From assembly GCF_038397785.1 (NCBI RefSeq), contig NZ_CP151642.1:372001-436000 (forward strand): 64,000 bases of DNA. Reading direction: 5' to 3'. Position 1 is the stretch's first letter, and each line of letters starts with the position of its first letter. This stretch comes from Salinibacterium sp. TMP30 (lineage in GTDB: Bacteria > Actinomycetota > Actinomycetes > Actinomycetales > Microbacteriaceae). Of this stretch, positions 25,656 to 34,886 are shown in pieces. The notes beneath the pieces are model-generated. The model saw nothing but the letters and a program-made list of their open reading frames with translations. It was not told the origin of the DNA and ran no database searches. Made by a program: the position numbers and the translations under genes.

Positions 25656-26645
25656 CTACTGTGAGTAGTTTTTACCTAGTTCATGACAGCGTTCAAGGCG
25701 CGAAAGCCACCACTGTGTGCGCTCAGGATTAGCAGCCCAGCGAGTGAGAAGTGCTTCGTCGGCATCCACTCGTCGAACCTCGATCCGACCGCCACGTGCG
25801 CGCAACGGAGACGCAGTGACGTCGGCCGCGAGGAGGGATGCTGTCGCGAGCCCGCAATCAAAGTCGAGCGGATCAATAGCGCCAGCTAAATGCGCACCCA
25901 TCGCAAGCCCCACCGAGGTTTCGAGCGCGCTAGAAACCACCACGGGCAGCCCGGCCTCGGCGACAACGCTGAGCGCGCGAGAAATACCGCCAGACGGTTG
26001 TGCTTTGATCACGAGCAAATCGGCGGCACCCGCCCGCGCAACAGCAAGGGGATCCTCTGCCTTGCGAACGCTCTCATCTGCCGCCACCGGGATGTCCATG
26101 TAGGCAATGCGGCTGCGTAACTCACCCAACTCCTCAACGGTGGCGCAGGGTTGCTCCACATACTCAAGGTCGAACTTTGCGAGGGCATGAACGGCACGCT
26201 CAGCCTCATCGACCGTCCACGCCCCATTTGCATCAATGCGGATGCGACCTACTGGCCCCATGACGCGACGCACCTCGGCAACGCGAGCGACGTCATCCGC
26301 GAGAGTATGGCCAGGTTCGGCAACTTTGACCTTTGCTGTTCGGCAGCCATCGAAGCGTTCGAGCACGGCTTCGACGAACTCCGCATCCACCGCGGGAACC
26401 GTTGCGTTAACAAAAATGTGGTCACGTACCAGCGGGGGAGTCTCGTTCCAGGCGTAGTCGATCGCGGCCATCAGCCACGTAGTCGCCTCTGCATCGTCGT
26501 ACTCGACGAAGGGAGAGAACTCGCTCCACCCTTGGGGCCCGCGAAAAAGCAATGCTTCACGTTGATCGATGCCCCGAAAACGGGAAGTCATGGGAAGGGA
26601 CACCACGTGCGCGGTGTCGAGAATTTCGTTCACTGAAGGGAACAT
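25656..26645 (-). CDS. menC: o-Succinylbenzoate synthase
   Basis: The 329-residue enolase-superfamily enzyme dehydrates SHCHC to o-succinylbenzoate in menaquinone synthesis. The catalytic Lys motif TAKVKVAEPG, metal ligands in RIRIDANGAW, YVEQPC and VAADESVR, and the second Lys in LLVIKAQPSGGI are all present. The ATG at 26645 is chosen; the frame is open to 27119 but that would cross two divergent genes. It is transcribed away from menB, menE and menA. Confidence 0.93.
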   Translation of the reverse strand: MFPSVNEILDTAHVVSLPMTSRFRGIDQREALLFRGPQGWSEFSPFVEYDDAEATTWLMAAIDYAWNETPPLVRDHIFVNATVPAVDAEFVEAVLERFDGCRTAKVKVAEPGHTLADDVARVAEVRRVMGPVGRIRIDANGAWTVDEAERAVHALAKFDLEYVEQPCATVEELGELRSRIAYMDIPVAADESVRKAEDPLAVARAGAADLLVIKAQPSGGISRALSVVAEAGLPVVVSSALETSVGLAMGAHLAGAIDPLDFDCGLATASLLAADVTASPLRARGGRIEVRRVDADEALLTRWAANPERTQWWLSRLERCHELGKNYSQ

Positions 26646-26687
26646 GTTCCCAGTCTGACAAGTTCCACCGTCAGTTAGGGTAAATGC

Positions 26688-27101
26688 GTGACTAATCCGG
26701 GTGATCTTGAGCGTGTCGCGACCAAAGTCGTGCCCTACTACGTCGTGGGGGTTGTCGACGAGCAACCGAAAGTTTCGCCCGAACCGCCCGAGCGCGAGAC
26801 TGCCGACCGCGATAAAGTCATCCGCCCCCGACCGACTTGGGTTGGTTTCATCGCCGCCGCACTGGGTCTGACAACGCTCGTGCTCTTCATCGTGGCGATG
26901 CTCGTGGCCACCGGGGGAGATTTCCCCGCAGGAACCGTGCTCGGCTACGTCACTGTGATCGTATCGATTTCGGCCGCCGTCACCTCCCTCATCAGCCTCA
27001 TCTTGGGCTTGCAAAGACGCTGGGCGGCATTCGGGTTGGCCTTGGCGATCCTTGCCAACCCCATCGTGCTCGTCGCGGTATTTCGCTTCTTCGGGAGCTA
27101 A
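26688..27101 (+). CDS. Small membrane protein of unknown function
   Basis: The 137-residue protein has an N-terminal ~48-residue polar segment (EPPERETADRDK) and then three hydrophobic helices (WVGFIAAALGLTTLVLFIVAM; TVLGYVTVIVSISAAVTSL; AAFGLALAILANPIVLVAVF). No known motif. It starts with GTG, divergent from menC by 42 nt and 64 nt upstream of menB. Confidence 0.7.
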   Translation: MTNPGDLERVATKVVPYYVVGVVDEQPKVSPEPPERETADRDKVIRPRPTWVGFIAAALGLTTLVLFIVAMLVATGGDFPAGTVLGYVTVIVSISAAVTSLISLILGLQRRWAAFGLALAILANPIVLVAVFRFFGS

Positions 27102-27165
27102 CGACAGCCGCGCATCCACGGTCCGGCGTCAGGCAGCCACAGGCCCCAATCGCTAGGGTGGAGCC

Positions 27166-28149
27166 ATGGCGCTGGTTTCAGAAATTTTTGACGAAAAGTT
27201 GTGGCGTTCAGTCGCCGGATTCGATGACCTCACCGATGTCACCTACCACCAAGATGTGACCGGCACGGTTGCGCGTATCGCCTTCGACCGCCCCGAGGTG
27301 AGAAACGCGTTCCGCCCCCACACCGTCGACGAGTTGTATCAAACGCTCGACGATGCACGGCAGAATCCGCGCATCGGTGTCGTGCTGCTTACCGGCAACG
27401 GGCCGAGCGAAAAAGATGGTGGCTGGGCATTCTGTTCAGGCGGCGACCAGCGCATCCGCGGTCGTGCCGGCTATGAATATGACGGTCAGACCGGCGCAAC
27501 GAACCCCACCGCAGCACGCGCCGCCGAACCTGCAGATGTTTCAGAGAAAGCCGCAGCAGATGCTGCCGCTGCGGCTGGAGCACGCCGAGCCGCGGCCGGA
27601 CGCCTTCACATTCTTGAAGTGCAGCGCCTCATCCGTTTCATGCCAAAGGTCGTTATTGCTGTCGTTCCCGGCTGGGCTGCCGGCGGCGGTCATTCACTGC
27701 ACGTCGTCTGCGACCTCACCATTGCTAGCGCCGAGCATGCACGCTTCAAGCAGACAGATGTCGACGTGGGGTCTTTCGACGCCGGCTACGGCAGCGCATA
27801 CTTCGCTCGCCAGGTCGGCCAAAAGTTTGCCCGAGAAGTGTTCTTCCTCGCCCGCGAATATGATGCCCAGCGCGCCCTCGACGCGGGAGCGATCAACGCC
27901 GCCGTACCCCACGCCGAGCTCGAAGCAACTGCCTATGAATGGGCGCAGACGATCATGACCAAGTCGCCCACCGCCATCCGGATGGTGAAATTTGCCCTCA
28001 ATGCTGTTGATGACGGACTTGTGGGCCAACAAGTATTTGCGGGAGAAGCGACGCGACTGGCCTATGGAACTGATGAAGCAGTCGAAGGCCGCGACTCATT
28101 CCTTGAGAAGCGCGCACCAGACTGGTCGCCGTTCCCCTGGCAGTACTAA
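27166..28149 (+). CDS. menB: 1,4-Dihydroxy-2-naphthoyl-CoA synthase
   Basis: The 327-residue crotonase-fold enzyme closes the second ring of menaquinone from o-succinylbenzoyl-CoA. It shows VLLTGNGPSEKDGGWAFCSGG with the oxyanion-hole SGG, QRIRGRAGYEYDG, VPGWAAGGGHSLHVVCDLTI, and VGSFDAGYGSAYFARQVGQK with the catalytic Asp region. Residues ~110-145 form an alanine-rich insertion (AARAAEPADVSEKAAADA) that makes it longer than most MenB proteins. GGTGGAG precedes the ATG. Confidence 0.95.
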   Translation: MALVSEIFDEKLWRSVAGFDDLTDVTYHQDVTGTVARIAFDRPEVRNAFRPHTVDELYQTLDDARQNPRIGVVLLTGNGPSEKDGGWAFCSGGDQRIRGRAGYEYDGQTGATNPTAARAAEPADVSEKAAADAAAAAGARRAAAGRLHILEVQRLIRFMPKVVIAVVPGWAAGGGHSLHVVCDLTIASAEHARFKQTDVDVGSFDAGYGSAYFARQVGQKFAREVFFLAREYDAQRALDAGAINAAVPHAELEATAYEWAQTIMTKSPTAIRMVKFALNAVDDGLVGQQVFAGEATRLAYGTDEAVEGRDSFLEKRAPDWSPFPWQY

Positions 28150-28182
28150 GCAATGGCAGCCCTCAGCGACGGAGCACAAGCT

Positions 28183-29292
28183 ATGACACGAGAACTCTGG
28201 TCGGTTGACGCGCGCGATCCGCGCAAGGTCTGGGCTGCGCTCGTACCAGCGCTCGACGGAACGGGAGCCGCGATTCTGCCGCACCCCGCCTCCCCCTCTG
28301 GTCTGCCAGAGACCGTGCCCGCAAACGTTGCGGTTGTCGTCGAAACGAGCGGATCGACCGGCCGACCCAAACGCGTGATGCTTAGTGCTGAGGCGCTAAA
28401 GGCGAGTGCTGTGGCATCCGAAGTCCGGTTGGGCGGTGCGGGGCAGTGGCTATTGGCGGTTCCCGCTCATTACATCGCCGGAATCAATGTGCTGGCGCGC
28501 TCACACTTTGCGGGAACCGTGCCCGTAATGATGACGCCGAGTGGTTTCTCTGCCGAAACCTTTATCGCCGCAGCCTCCGCGCTCACGGCGGAGCGCCGGT
28601 TCACCTCACTCGTACCGGTGCAGTTGGCGCGACTACTCGAATCAGACGTCGCCGTTTCGACCCTGGCAACCTTCACTCGGATTCTGGTGGGCGGCCAATC
28701 AATACCTGTCGCCTTGCTGGCGGCGGCGCGCGCTCGCGGTCTCGCCGTCACGACAACGTACGGGTCGAGCGAAACCAGCGGCGGCTGCGTCTGGGACGGC
28801 ATACCCCTGCCGAGCGTCAGCATGCGGCTGGTGGATGATCGCATCGAACTCGCTGGCCCCCTGCTGGCCGAGGGCTACCTCGACGACCCCCGGCGCAGCG
28901 CATTCTCATTCCGGGAGCACGATGGCACGCGCTGGTACCGCACCGACGATGTCGGCGAAATGGTGGACGGCGTACTGCAGGTTCGTGGCCGCGCCGACGA
29001 CATGATCATTTCTGGCGGAGTGAAAGTGTCACTCGCCGAAGTGGAGACCGCCGTGCAAGCGCTGCCCGGCCAGAGTGCCGCCGTTGTTGTTGCTGCGCCG
29101 CACCCTGAATGGGGAGAGGCACCGGTGGTCATTACGACATCCGCGATTGATCTCGACCAGCTTCGAGGGTTGGTTGCGGCTCAACTGGGGGCCGCAGCAG
29201 CACCCGCCCGAGTGATGCTGATTGATGAGATTCCGATGCTCGCGACAGGAAAACCCGACCGCCTGGCCTTAGCGTCAGTCGTGCTTAAGTAG
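28183..29292 (+). CDS. menE: o-Succinylbenzoate-CoA ligase
   Basis: The 369-residue AMP-forming ligase activates o-succinylbenzoate. It has the phosphate loop VVETSGSTGRPKRVMLS (near residue 50), TTYGSSETSGGCVWDG, WYRTDDVGEM and the C-terminal GRADDMIISGGVKVSLAEVE and TGKPDRLAL lysine. It lacks the large N-terminal domain of long acyl-CoA ligases, as is common for actinobacterial MenE. ATG 28183 with GGAG 9 nt upstream is preferred to ATG 28153, 4 nt after menB. Confidence 0.92.
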   Translation: MTRELWSVDARDPRKVWAALVPALDGTGAAILPHPASPSGLPETVPANVAVVVETSGSTGRPKRVMLSAEALKASAVASEVRLGGAGQWLLAVPAHYIAGINVLARSHFAGTVPVMMTPSGFSAETFIAAASALTAERRFTSLVPVQLARLLESDVAVSTLATFTRILVGGQSIPVALLAAARARGLAVTTTYGSSETSGGCVWDGIPLPSVSMRLVDDRIELAGPLLAEGYLDDPRRSAFSFREHDGTRWYRTDDVGEMVDGVLQVRGRADDMIISGGVKVSLAEVETAVQALPGQSAAVVVAAPHPEWGEAPVVITTSAIDLDQLRGLVAAQLGAAAAPARVMLIDEIPMLATGKPDRLALASVVLK

Positions 29293-29301
29293 AATCCCAC
29301 C

Positions 29302-30312
29302 GTGGCCTCTCCTAAACAGCAACGCATCGACCCTGCAACCGTCGCACCGAAATCCAGCACCACTTCGGCGCAGAAGAAGAGCGGTCGTCCCGGTGCTCGC
29401 CCACCGAAAGCACCCAAGATCGCGAAAGCAACGGCGCGCGACTGGATTGGTGGTGCCCGCATTCAGACTCTGCCACTTGCCTTTGCGCCCGTGGCGCTGG
29501 GCACGGCAGCAGCCTATGTGCTGCCCCATGAAGAAGACGGAGCCGGATGGCACTGGTTGCGTGCTCTGCTGTGCCTGATCGTTGCGGTGTCGCTTCAGAT
29601 CGGCGTGAACTTCGCTAATGACTACTCCGACGGAGTGCGCGGAACGGACAAGAACCGGGTTGGTCCCAGCCGCCTCACCGGCTCGGGCGCCGCTCGACCA
29701 CGCACCGTCATCACTGTCGCTTTCGTGTGGTTCGGCTTCGCCGCTGTGGCCGGGCTCATCATCGTGATCCGCAGCGGACACTGGTGGATGCTCGCCGTCG
29801 GCGCCCTCGCGATCGTGGCCGCGTACTTCTACACCGGTGGCAAACGCCCCTACGGTTACCTCGGCCTTGGCGAAGTGTTCGTCTTTATCTTCTTTGGACT
29901 CGTCGCTACCGCAGGCACCACCTACGTACTCGCCGACACCGTGACTCTTGAATCGTGGTTGGCGGCCGTGGCCGTCGGACTGTTTGCCGTCGCGACGCTC
30001 ATGGTCAACAACATCCGGGATATTGAGCAAGACAGGATCGCCGGCAAGCGCACACTCGCCGTGAGGATCGGTAACCTCCCGTCGCGCATCTTCTATGTTG
30101 TTGCGATGCTTGTGCCGTTCGGCATCCTGGCCGTATACACGCTGCTTTACGTCAACGCCTACCTCGTGTACTTCGTGCTGCTCGTCGCATTGCCAGCGTG
30201 CGTCATCGTACTGACAGCCAAGACGGCTTCTGAGCTTGTCTTGGCGCTGCGCCTCACTGGGCTCACAGCCCTGCTGTTTGGCCTGGGATTAGCCTCAGCG
30301 ATCGCCTTCTAG
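29302..30312 (+). CDS. menA: 1,4-Dihydroxy-2-naphthoate polyprenyltransferase
   Basis: The 336-residue UbiA-family membrane enzyme prenylates DHNA. The first aspartate motif is NFANDYSDGVRGTD (near residue 108) and the second VNNIRDIEQDRIAGKRTL (near residue 234). About eight membrane helices follow an unusually long basic N-terminal extension of ~45 residues (PKQQRIDPATVAPKSST). It begins with GTG 9 nt after menE, and its 3' end overlaps the convergent DUF4229 gene by 18 nt. Confidence 0.95.
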   Translation: MASPKQQRIDPATVAPKSSTTSAQKKSGRPGARPPKAPKIAKATARDWIGGARIQTLPLAFAPVALGTAAAYVLPHEEDGAGWHWLRALLCLIVAVSLQIGVNFANDYSDGVRGTDKNRVGPSRLTGSGAARPRTVITVAFVWFGFAAVAGLIIVIRSGHWWMLAVGALAIVAAYFYTGGKRPYGYLGLGEVFVFIFFGLVATAGTTYVLADTVTLESWLAAVAVGLFAVATLMVNNIRDIEQDRIAGKRTLAVRIGNLPSRIFYVVAMLVPFGILAVYTLLYVNAYLVYFVLLVALPACVIVLTAKTASELVLALRLTGLTALLFGLGLASAIAF

Positions 30313-30573
30313 GTCGCGCCGATCAGCGGTGAGGTCTGCTTCAGCATCTTCCGCATTGCGGTCAGGGTCGTGGCTGGGGCCTGAACGTCGGGCAACAATA
30401 TCGAGGGCAACGGAATCCCGGAGCTTGCCGAAGAAGATATACGACACCGTGAATCCGACGATTGCGGCAATCAGGGCTGAAAGCCACCAGTCAACCTGCG
30501 CGACCATCAGCAGCGCAAACACCGCCGCGAAGATTCCGAGCCGCACCAGTGAGTAAATGATCCAAGGTTTCAC
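30295..30573 (-). CDS. DUF4229 family small membrane protein
   Basis: The 92-residue protein has two membrane helices (IIYSLVRLGIFAAVFALLMV; WLSALIAAIVGFTVSYIFF) and an acidic/basic cytoplasmic tail (DPDRNAEDAEADLTADRRD). This matches DUF4229 proteins, which often sit beside menaquinone genes in actinobacteria. Function unknown. Confidence 0.8.
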   Translation of the reverse strand: MKPWIIYSLVRLGIFAAVFALLMVAQVDWWLSALIAAIVGFTVSYIFFGKLRDSVALDIVARRSGPSHDPDRNAEDAEADLTADRRDLEGDR

Positions 30574-30627
30574 GCCAACAGTCTAGGCTCGCATCCCGTT
30601 TGCAGTCTGCGAGGATAGAATGTCTGT

Positions 30628-30960
30628 ATGCCTCGCTTACTGGTAGTTCTCGCTTTCGCGGTCGTCGCGGTCGACGTGTTCGCCATTGTGGATGTGATCC
30701 TGACTGACCGCCGTCGGGTGCGCGCACTTCCCAAAGTGTTGTGGCTGCTGGTCATTCTGCTTCTTCCCGTAATCGGGGTCGTGCTGTGGTTCATGCTCGG
30801 CAAGGCACGCAGTGGCAGTGCCGGTCGTACGCGCACGCTTGCCCCCGATGACGACCCGGATTTCTTGCGCAATATGCGCCTCAAAGAAGAACAAGATGAA
30901 CGCATCCGCCGCCTTGAACAGGAACTAGCAGATCTCGACGATGACGATAAGACCAACTAG
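30628..30960 (+). CDS. PLD-nuclease N-terminal-type (PLDc_N) small membrane protein
   Basis: The 110-residue protein has two hydrophobic helices (LLVVLAFAVVAVDVFAIVDV; LPKVLWLLVILLLPVIGVVL) ending in WFMLGKAR, the short sensor-like domain found at the N terminus of cardiolipin synthases. It lacks any HKD nuclease domain, and its charged C terminus (KEEQDERIRRLEQELADLD) looks like a coiled coil. Its last 20 nt overlap menD, so the two are probably coupled. Confidence 0.85.
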   Translation: MPRLLVVLAFAVVAVDVFAIVDVILTDRRRVRALPKVLWLLVILLLPVIGVVLWFMLGKARSGSAGRTRTLAPDDDPDFLRNMRLKEEQDERIRRLEQELADLDDDDKTN

Positions 30961-32656
30961 CTCTCCGGCAACTAATTTCTCGGTAGCCCTTCTCGAAGAG
31001 TTCGTTCGTCTCGGCGTTCGAGACATTGTGGTCAGCCCCGGTTCGCGTTCACAAGCACTTGCGCTCGCGGCAGCCGAATTTGAGAAGCAGGGGCTCCTGC
31101 GTCTGCGTGTACGAATCGACGAACGTGTCGGTGCTTTTCTCGCGCTGGGCCTCGCTGTTGAGACGGGCTCACCCGTTCTTGTTGTCACGACTTCAGGAAC
31201 GGCCGTCGCCAACCTGCACCCCGCAGTGCTCGAGGCACATCACTCTGCCGTTCCTCTCATCATCATTAGTGCGGATCGCCCCGATTCGTTGCGCGGCATC
31301 GGCTCAAACCAGACCACGCAACAGCCGGGCATTTTTGGCACCGCTGTTCACCAAACCTGGGATGTCGCAGCGCCCACTGGGGCAGCAGGCGAGATGGATG
31401 CTGCGGCGCAACTAGCGCGCGAAGCCATCGCCGCCGTCAATGGCCCCGTGCACCTCAACCTCTCGTTCGACGAGCCGCTCTCCGCGCCGTTCACGTGGCA
31501 ACCATCAGAGCGCGATGTCGCCCCCGAGCCAGCGGTAGCCCGCCGACATCCCTTCCCGGATCTCTTCAGCGACCTCGATCCTGTCGTGGAAACCACCACG
31601 CAGCACTCGCCAGGTGCGCCAACGCGACTTGCGCTCAGCCCCGCCCCCGCGACGGTCGTCATCGCCGGCACCGGTGCTGGGCCGCGGGCGGAACAGGTTG
31701 CTCGCGAACTGGGGGCACCACTAATTGCTGAGGTTGCCAGTGGGGCCCACTTCGGCCCCAACCTTGTCGTCGCCTACCGTGAGCTTCTCAACACCGCCAA
31801 CTTTGGTGATCGAGTGGCGCGCGTAATCGTCTTCGGGCATCCCACGTTGAGTCGCGAGATTCCGGCGCTGATTCAACGAGCTGGGGTTCAGACCATTGTC
31901 GTGCGGCATCCATCTGTCGACGACTACAACCCCGGCCGCTGCGTTCGACTGTTCGTTGACGAAGTTTCTGTATCGGGAGATGCGACTGATCGAGCCTGGC
32001 TCGGCCGCTGGGTCAGCTCTAGCCGTCAGCTTCTTGAAACCGAAAGCATTGCGCCCGACATCGATGCGGATGCCGGCACGCACGCCAAGTCAGAGCTGGC
32101 GATTGTGCGTACCCCGGTTGACCGTCGCATGCTCGCCGAAGCTGTGTGGCGAGCAACGTGGCCGCACGACCGACTTGTGCTTGGTGCATCACGGTTGATC
32201 CGCGAAGTAGACCGCGTGGTTCCGGGCAAGAAGATTCCCGTACACGCTAACCGCGGCCTCGCGGGAATCGACGGGACGATCTCCACCGCACTCGGTATCG
32301 CCCTTGCCAGTCAAGCCGAGGCCGGAAATGAGGGCGTCACGCGGGTGCTGCTGGGCGATCTCGCGATTTTCCACGATGTTGGTGCACTCATGTTTGGGAT
32401 GGGGGAGCCGCGCCCGCGCATCCAAGTCATTGTTGGCAACGACGGTGGTGGCACTATTTTTGACGTCCTCGAGGTTGCGAGCCAAGCTGGCGACAGCTTT
32501 GACCGCGTGTTGTTGACGCAACAGAACGCATCCATCGAAGCGCTCGCAGTGGCATACGGTTGGCGCTATCTATCCGCGGCGACGCGCGGTGAACTCGATC
32601 AGGCTCTCTCGGCGCACCCAGAGCCGACCATCATTGAGGTTCCGCTCGGCCGCTAG
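30941..32656 (+). CDS. menD: SEPHCHC synthase (2-succinyl-5-enolpyruvyl-6-hydroxy-3-cyclohexene-1-carboxylate synthase)
   Basis: The 571-residue ThDP enzyme joins isochorismate and 2-oxoglutarate. It has the N-terminal LGVRDIVVSPGSRSQALALA, ERVGAFLALGLAVETG with the catalytic Glu, and the ThDP/Mg motif LGDLAIFHDVGAL with NDGGGTIFDVLE near residue 500. Length is family-typical. It starts inside the 3' end of the upstream small membrane gene. Confidence 0.95.
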   Translation: MTIRPTSSPATNFSVALLEEFVRLGVRDIVVSPGSRSQALALAAAEFEKQGLLRLRVRIDERVGAFLALGLAVETGSPVLVVTTSGTAVANLHPAVLEAHHSAVPLIIISADRPDSLRGIGSNQTTQQPGIFGTAVHQTWDVAAPTGAAGEMDAAAQLAREAIAAVNGPVHLNLSFDEPLSAPFTWQPSERDVAPEPAVARRHPFPDLFSDLDPVVETTTQHSPGAPTRLALSPAPATVVIAGTGAGPRAEQVARELGAPLIAEVASGAHFGPNLVVAYRELLNTANFGDRVARVIVFGHPTLSREIPALIQRAGVQTIVVRHPSVDDYNPGRCVRLFVDEVSVSGDATDRAWLGRWVSSSRQLLETESIAPDIDADAGTHAKSELAIVRTPVDRRMLAEAVWRATWPHDRLVLGASRLIREVDRVVPGKKIPVHANRGLAGIDGTISTALGIALASQAEAGNEGVTRVLLGDLAIFHDVGALMFGMGEPRPRIQVIVGNDGGGTIFDVLEVASQAGDSFDRVLLTQQNASIEALAVAYGWRYLSAATRGELDQALSAHPEPTIIEVPLGR

Positions 32657-32683
32657 TTGTGCCAGCGGAGTAGCCTTGAGCCC

Positions 32684-33508
32684 ATGAGCACCCTCACCCC
32701 TGTCTCCGTCGATTTTGAGCTCGCCAGCATTGATCCGTCATCAACTCCCGAGTTTGACGCTGACAAGAAGGATGCCGAAAAGGCGCTCGAAAAAAACGGA
32801 GAACGGCTTGCCGAGCTGCAAGAGCGACTCTTCGCCGAGAGCAAGTATGGTGGCGAGCGTCGCGTTCTCCTGGTGCTGCAGGCGATGGATACGGCGGGCA
32901 AGGGCGGCATCCTGCGTCACGTGATTGGCGGTGTTGATCCGCAGGGTGTGCAGATTCACGCTTTTAAGGCGCCAACCGAGGAAGAGAAGTCGCATGACTT
33001 CTTGTGGCGCATCCGCAAAGAGCTCCCCACCGCGGGCAACATCGGGGTCTTCGATCGTTCTCACTACGAAGACGTGCTGATTCACCGGGTGCGTGGATTC
33101 TCCACGCTTGAGACGATCGAAGAGCGTTACGGCATCATCCAAGAGTTCGAGAAAGAGCTCGTAGCGCAGGGAACCACGATCATCAAGGTCATGCTGCATA
33201 TCAGCGCTGACGAGCAAAAGGAGCGGTTAGCGGAACGGCTCGACCGCGACGACAAGCATTGGAAGTACAACCCTGGCGATGTGGATGAGCGACTGCTGTG
33301 GGGCGAATACCAGAAGGCCTATGAGATCGCCCTTCGTCGCACCACCACCGAAAATGCGCCATGGTATGTGATTCCTTCAAACCACAAGTGGTATGCGCGC
33401 TGGGCTGTGCAGCAGCTTCTGCTTGAGGCTCTCGAGGGGCTTGACCCGCAGTGGCCGGAAGCCGATTACGACGTTGAGGCCGAGAAGGTGAGGCTCGCCA
33501 ACAGCTAG
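32684..33508 (+). CDS. PPK2-family polyphosphate:nucleotide phosphotransferase
   Basis: The 274-residue kinase moves phosphate between polyphosphate and nucleotides. It has Walker A VLQAMDTAGKGGILRHV (near residue 67), Walker B NIGVFDRSHYEDVLIHRV, and the lid segment RLDRDDKHWKYNPGDVDER. It appears to be a one-domain class I type. ATG 32684 is used because the upstream in-frame sequence lacks a ribosome site. It overlaps the convergent menF stop by 4 nt. Confidence 0.92.
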   Translation: MSTLTPVSVDFELASIDPSSTPEFDADKKDAEKALEKNGERLAELQERLFAESKYGGERRVLLVLQAMDTAGKGGILRHVIGGVDPQGVQIHAFKAPTEEEKSHDFLWRIRKELPTAGNIGVFDRSHYEDVLIHRVRGFSTLETIEERYGIIQEFEKELVAQGTTIIKVMLHISADEQKERLAERLDRDDKHWKYNPGDVDERLLWGEYQKAYEIALRRTTTENAPWYVIPSNHKWYARWAVQQLLLEALEGLDPQWPEADYDVEAEKVRLANS

Positions 33509-34758
33509 CCGAACGCTTCGATGATCGGCCGGAACTTCAGTTCGGTCTCGGCGAGCTCGCGCTTCGCGTCCGAGCCCGCAACAATGCCAGCACCGGCATA
33601 CGCGGTAATGCGCGTGCCGTCGACTTGCGCACAGCGAAGTGCGACCGCCCATTCGCCATTACCATTCGCATCGACCCACCCGACCGGTCCGGCGTAGCGA
33701 CCGCGATCAAAGCCCTCGAGTTTGTCGATGATCCGGATTGCTGAGGGGGTGGGAGCGCCAGCCACTGCCGCCGTGGGATGCAGTATTTCGATGAGGTCGA
33801 GCGCGCTCGAACGCTCAGTCAACTGGCCCTCAATGTCGGTGGCGAGATGCCAGAGGTTCGGCAGTTGAAGGGCAAACGGGGTGGATGCCGCAACCAGTTC
33901 ACTGCTCAGCGGCTGCAGGGCATCCATGACGCTGGCAAGCGCAAGCGCATGTTCTTGCTGATCTTTGGGTGATGCTGCCAGGGTTGCTGCGGCTCGCCCA
34001 TCGGAGATTCGGTCTTCGCCGCGCGCGGCACTGCCCGCGAGGACGCGGGCGCTAACGTGTCCGTTGTGCACCCGCACCAGCGTTTCGGGGCTCGAACCAA
34101 TGAGTCCGTCTATCGCAAAGGTGAATGTGTCTGGGTAGCGGTGGGTGAGCGCTTCGATCGGTACCCGAAGGTCGGCGCCTGCGGGGAGGGTGGCGACTTG
34201 GTCGCGGGCGATCACAATTTTTGCGGCGTTGCGGTGGGAGATTTCGCGCAACGCAGCTCTGACGGTGCTTGTGAAACCTTTAGCGCTCATTTCTCCGGGC
34301 GTGAAGGAAATGTGCACGGGCGAGCCGTGCGGTGTGCGGGGGATGCTGGCTAAAACATCCGTGGTGTCGGGGAGCCCGCCAACTTCGCCGACGGTGATGG
34401 AGGTTACCCACTGGATTCCGTTTCGGCTGCCGGTGATGATGCGGGGCACAATGAGCACGCTTACAGCGGCGGAGGAGTCGGCGAACGCGAAGCTGCCGAG
34501 CGCGACAAGTCCAGTTCCCGCCCGCTTGACACTGTCGTGAACGATTGCGGTGCGCGAAATCTCACTCCACGCTGTCGCCGCCTCGGAAAACCGATTGGGG
34601 CCGCGGAATTCGAGGCGGAGCAACTCACCGATTCCGACGATTCCCTCGCCGTCGCGTACGAAGGCGAGGGGGTTGCTGGGGGAGATCCAGTCGAGGATGT
34701 CGCCGACAGATGCGCTCGGACGCGTAACAATCGTGAGTGGTTCGCGAGCGCTAGCCAT
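33505..34758 (-). CDS. menF: Isochorismate synthase
   Basis: The 417-residue chorismate-binding enzyme makes isochorismate for MenD. It shows FTFAIDGLIGSSPETLVRV, ARVLAGSAARGED, SPKDQQEHALALASVMD, LHPTAAVAGAPTPSAI and YAGPVGWVDANGNGEW, all chorismate-fold landmarks with the Mg-binding glutamates. ATG 34758 is preferred; an in-frame ATG at 34806 would add 16 residues. Divergent from menG. Confidence 0.92.
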   Translation of the reverse strand: MASAREPLTIVTRPSASVGDILDWISPSNPLAFVRDGEGIVGIGELLRLEFRGPNRFSEAATAWSEISRTAIVHDSVKRAGTGLVALGSFAFADSSAAVSVLIVPRIITGSRNGIQWVTSITVGEVGGLPDTTDVLASIPRTPHGSPVHISFTPGEMSAKGFTSTVRAALREISHRNAAKIVIARDQVATLPAGADLRVPIEALTHRYPDTFTFAIDGLIGSSPETLVRVHNGHVSARVLAGSAARGEDRISDGRAAATLAASPKDQQEHALALASVMDALQPLSSELVAASTPFALQLPNLWHLATDIEGQLTERSSALDLIEILHPTAAVAGAPTPSAIRIIDKLEGFDRGRYAGPVGWVDANGNGEWAVALRCAQVDGTRITAYAGAGIVAGSDAKRELAETELKFRPIIEAFG

Positions 34759-34886
34759 CGCACACGCCTGATTTGGTGCCGGGGATGGGCTGCTCTGGAG
34801 CCCCATAGTGCCTCACAAGTATCAGAGTACCTGTCAGTTGGGGCGGAGAAAGTGAGCATCTGGCGCGAGCGCCCTAGACTAAAGGG

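Noticed and set aside
26646-27119. N-terminal extension of menC by 158 codons
   Set aside because: It would cross a divergent gene and its promoter, and the extra sequence is low in complexity and unlike MenC.
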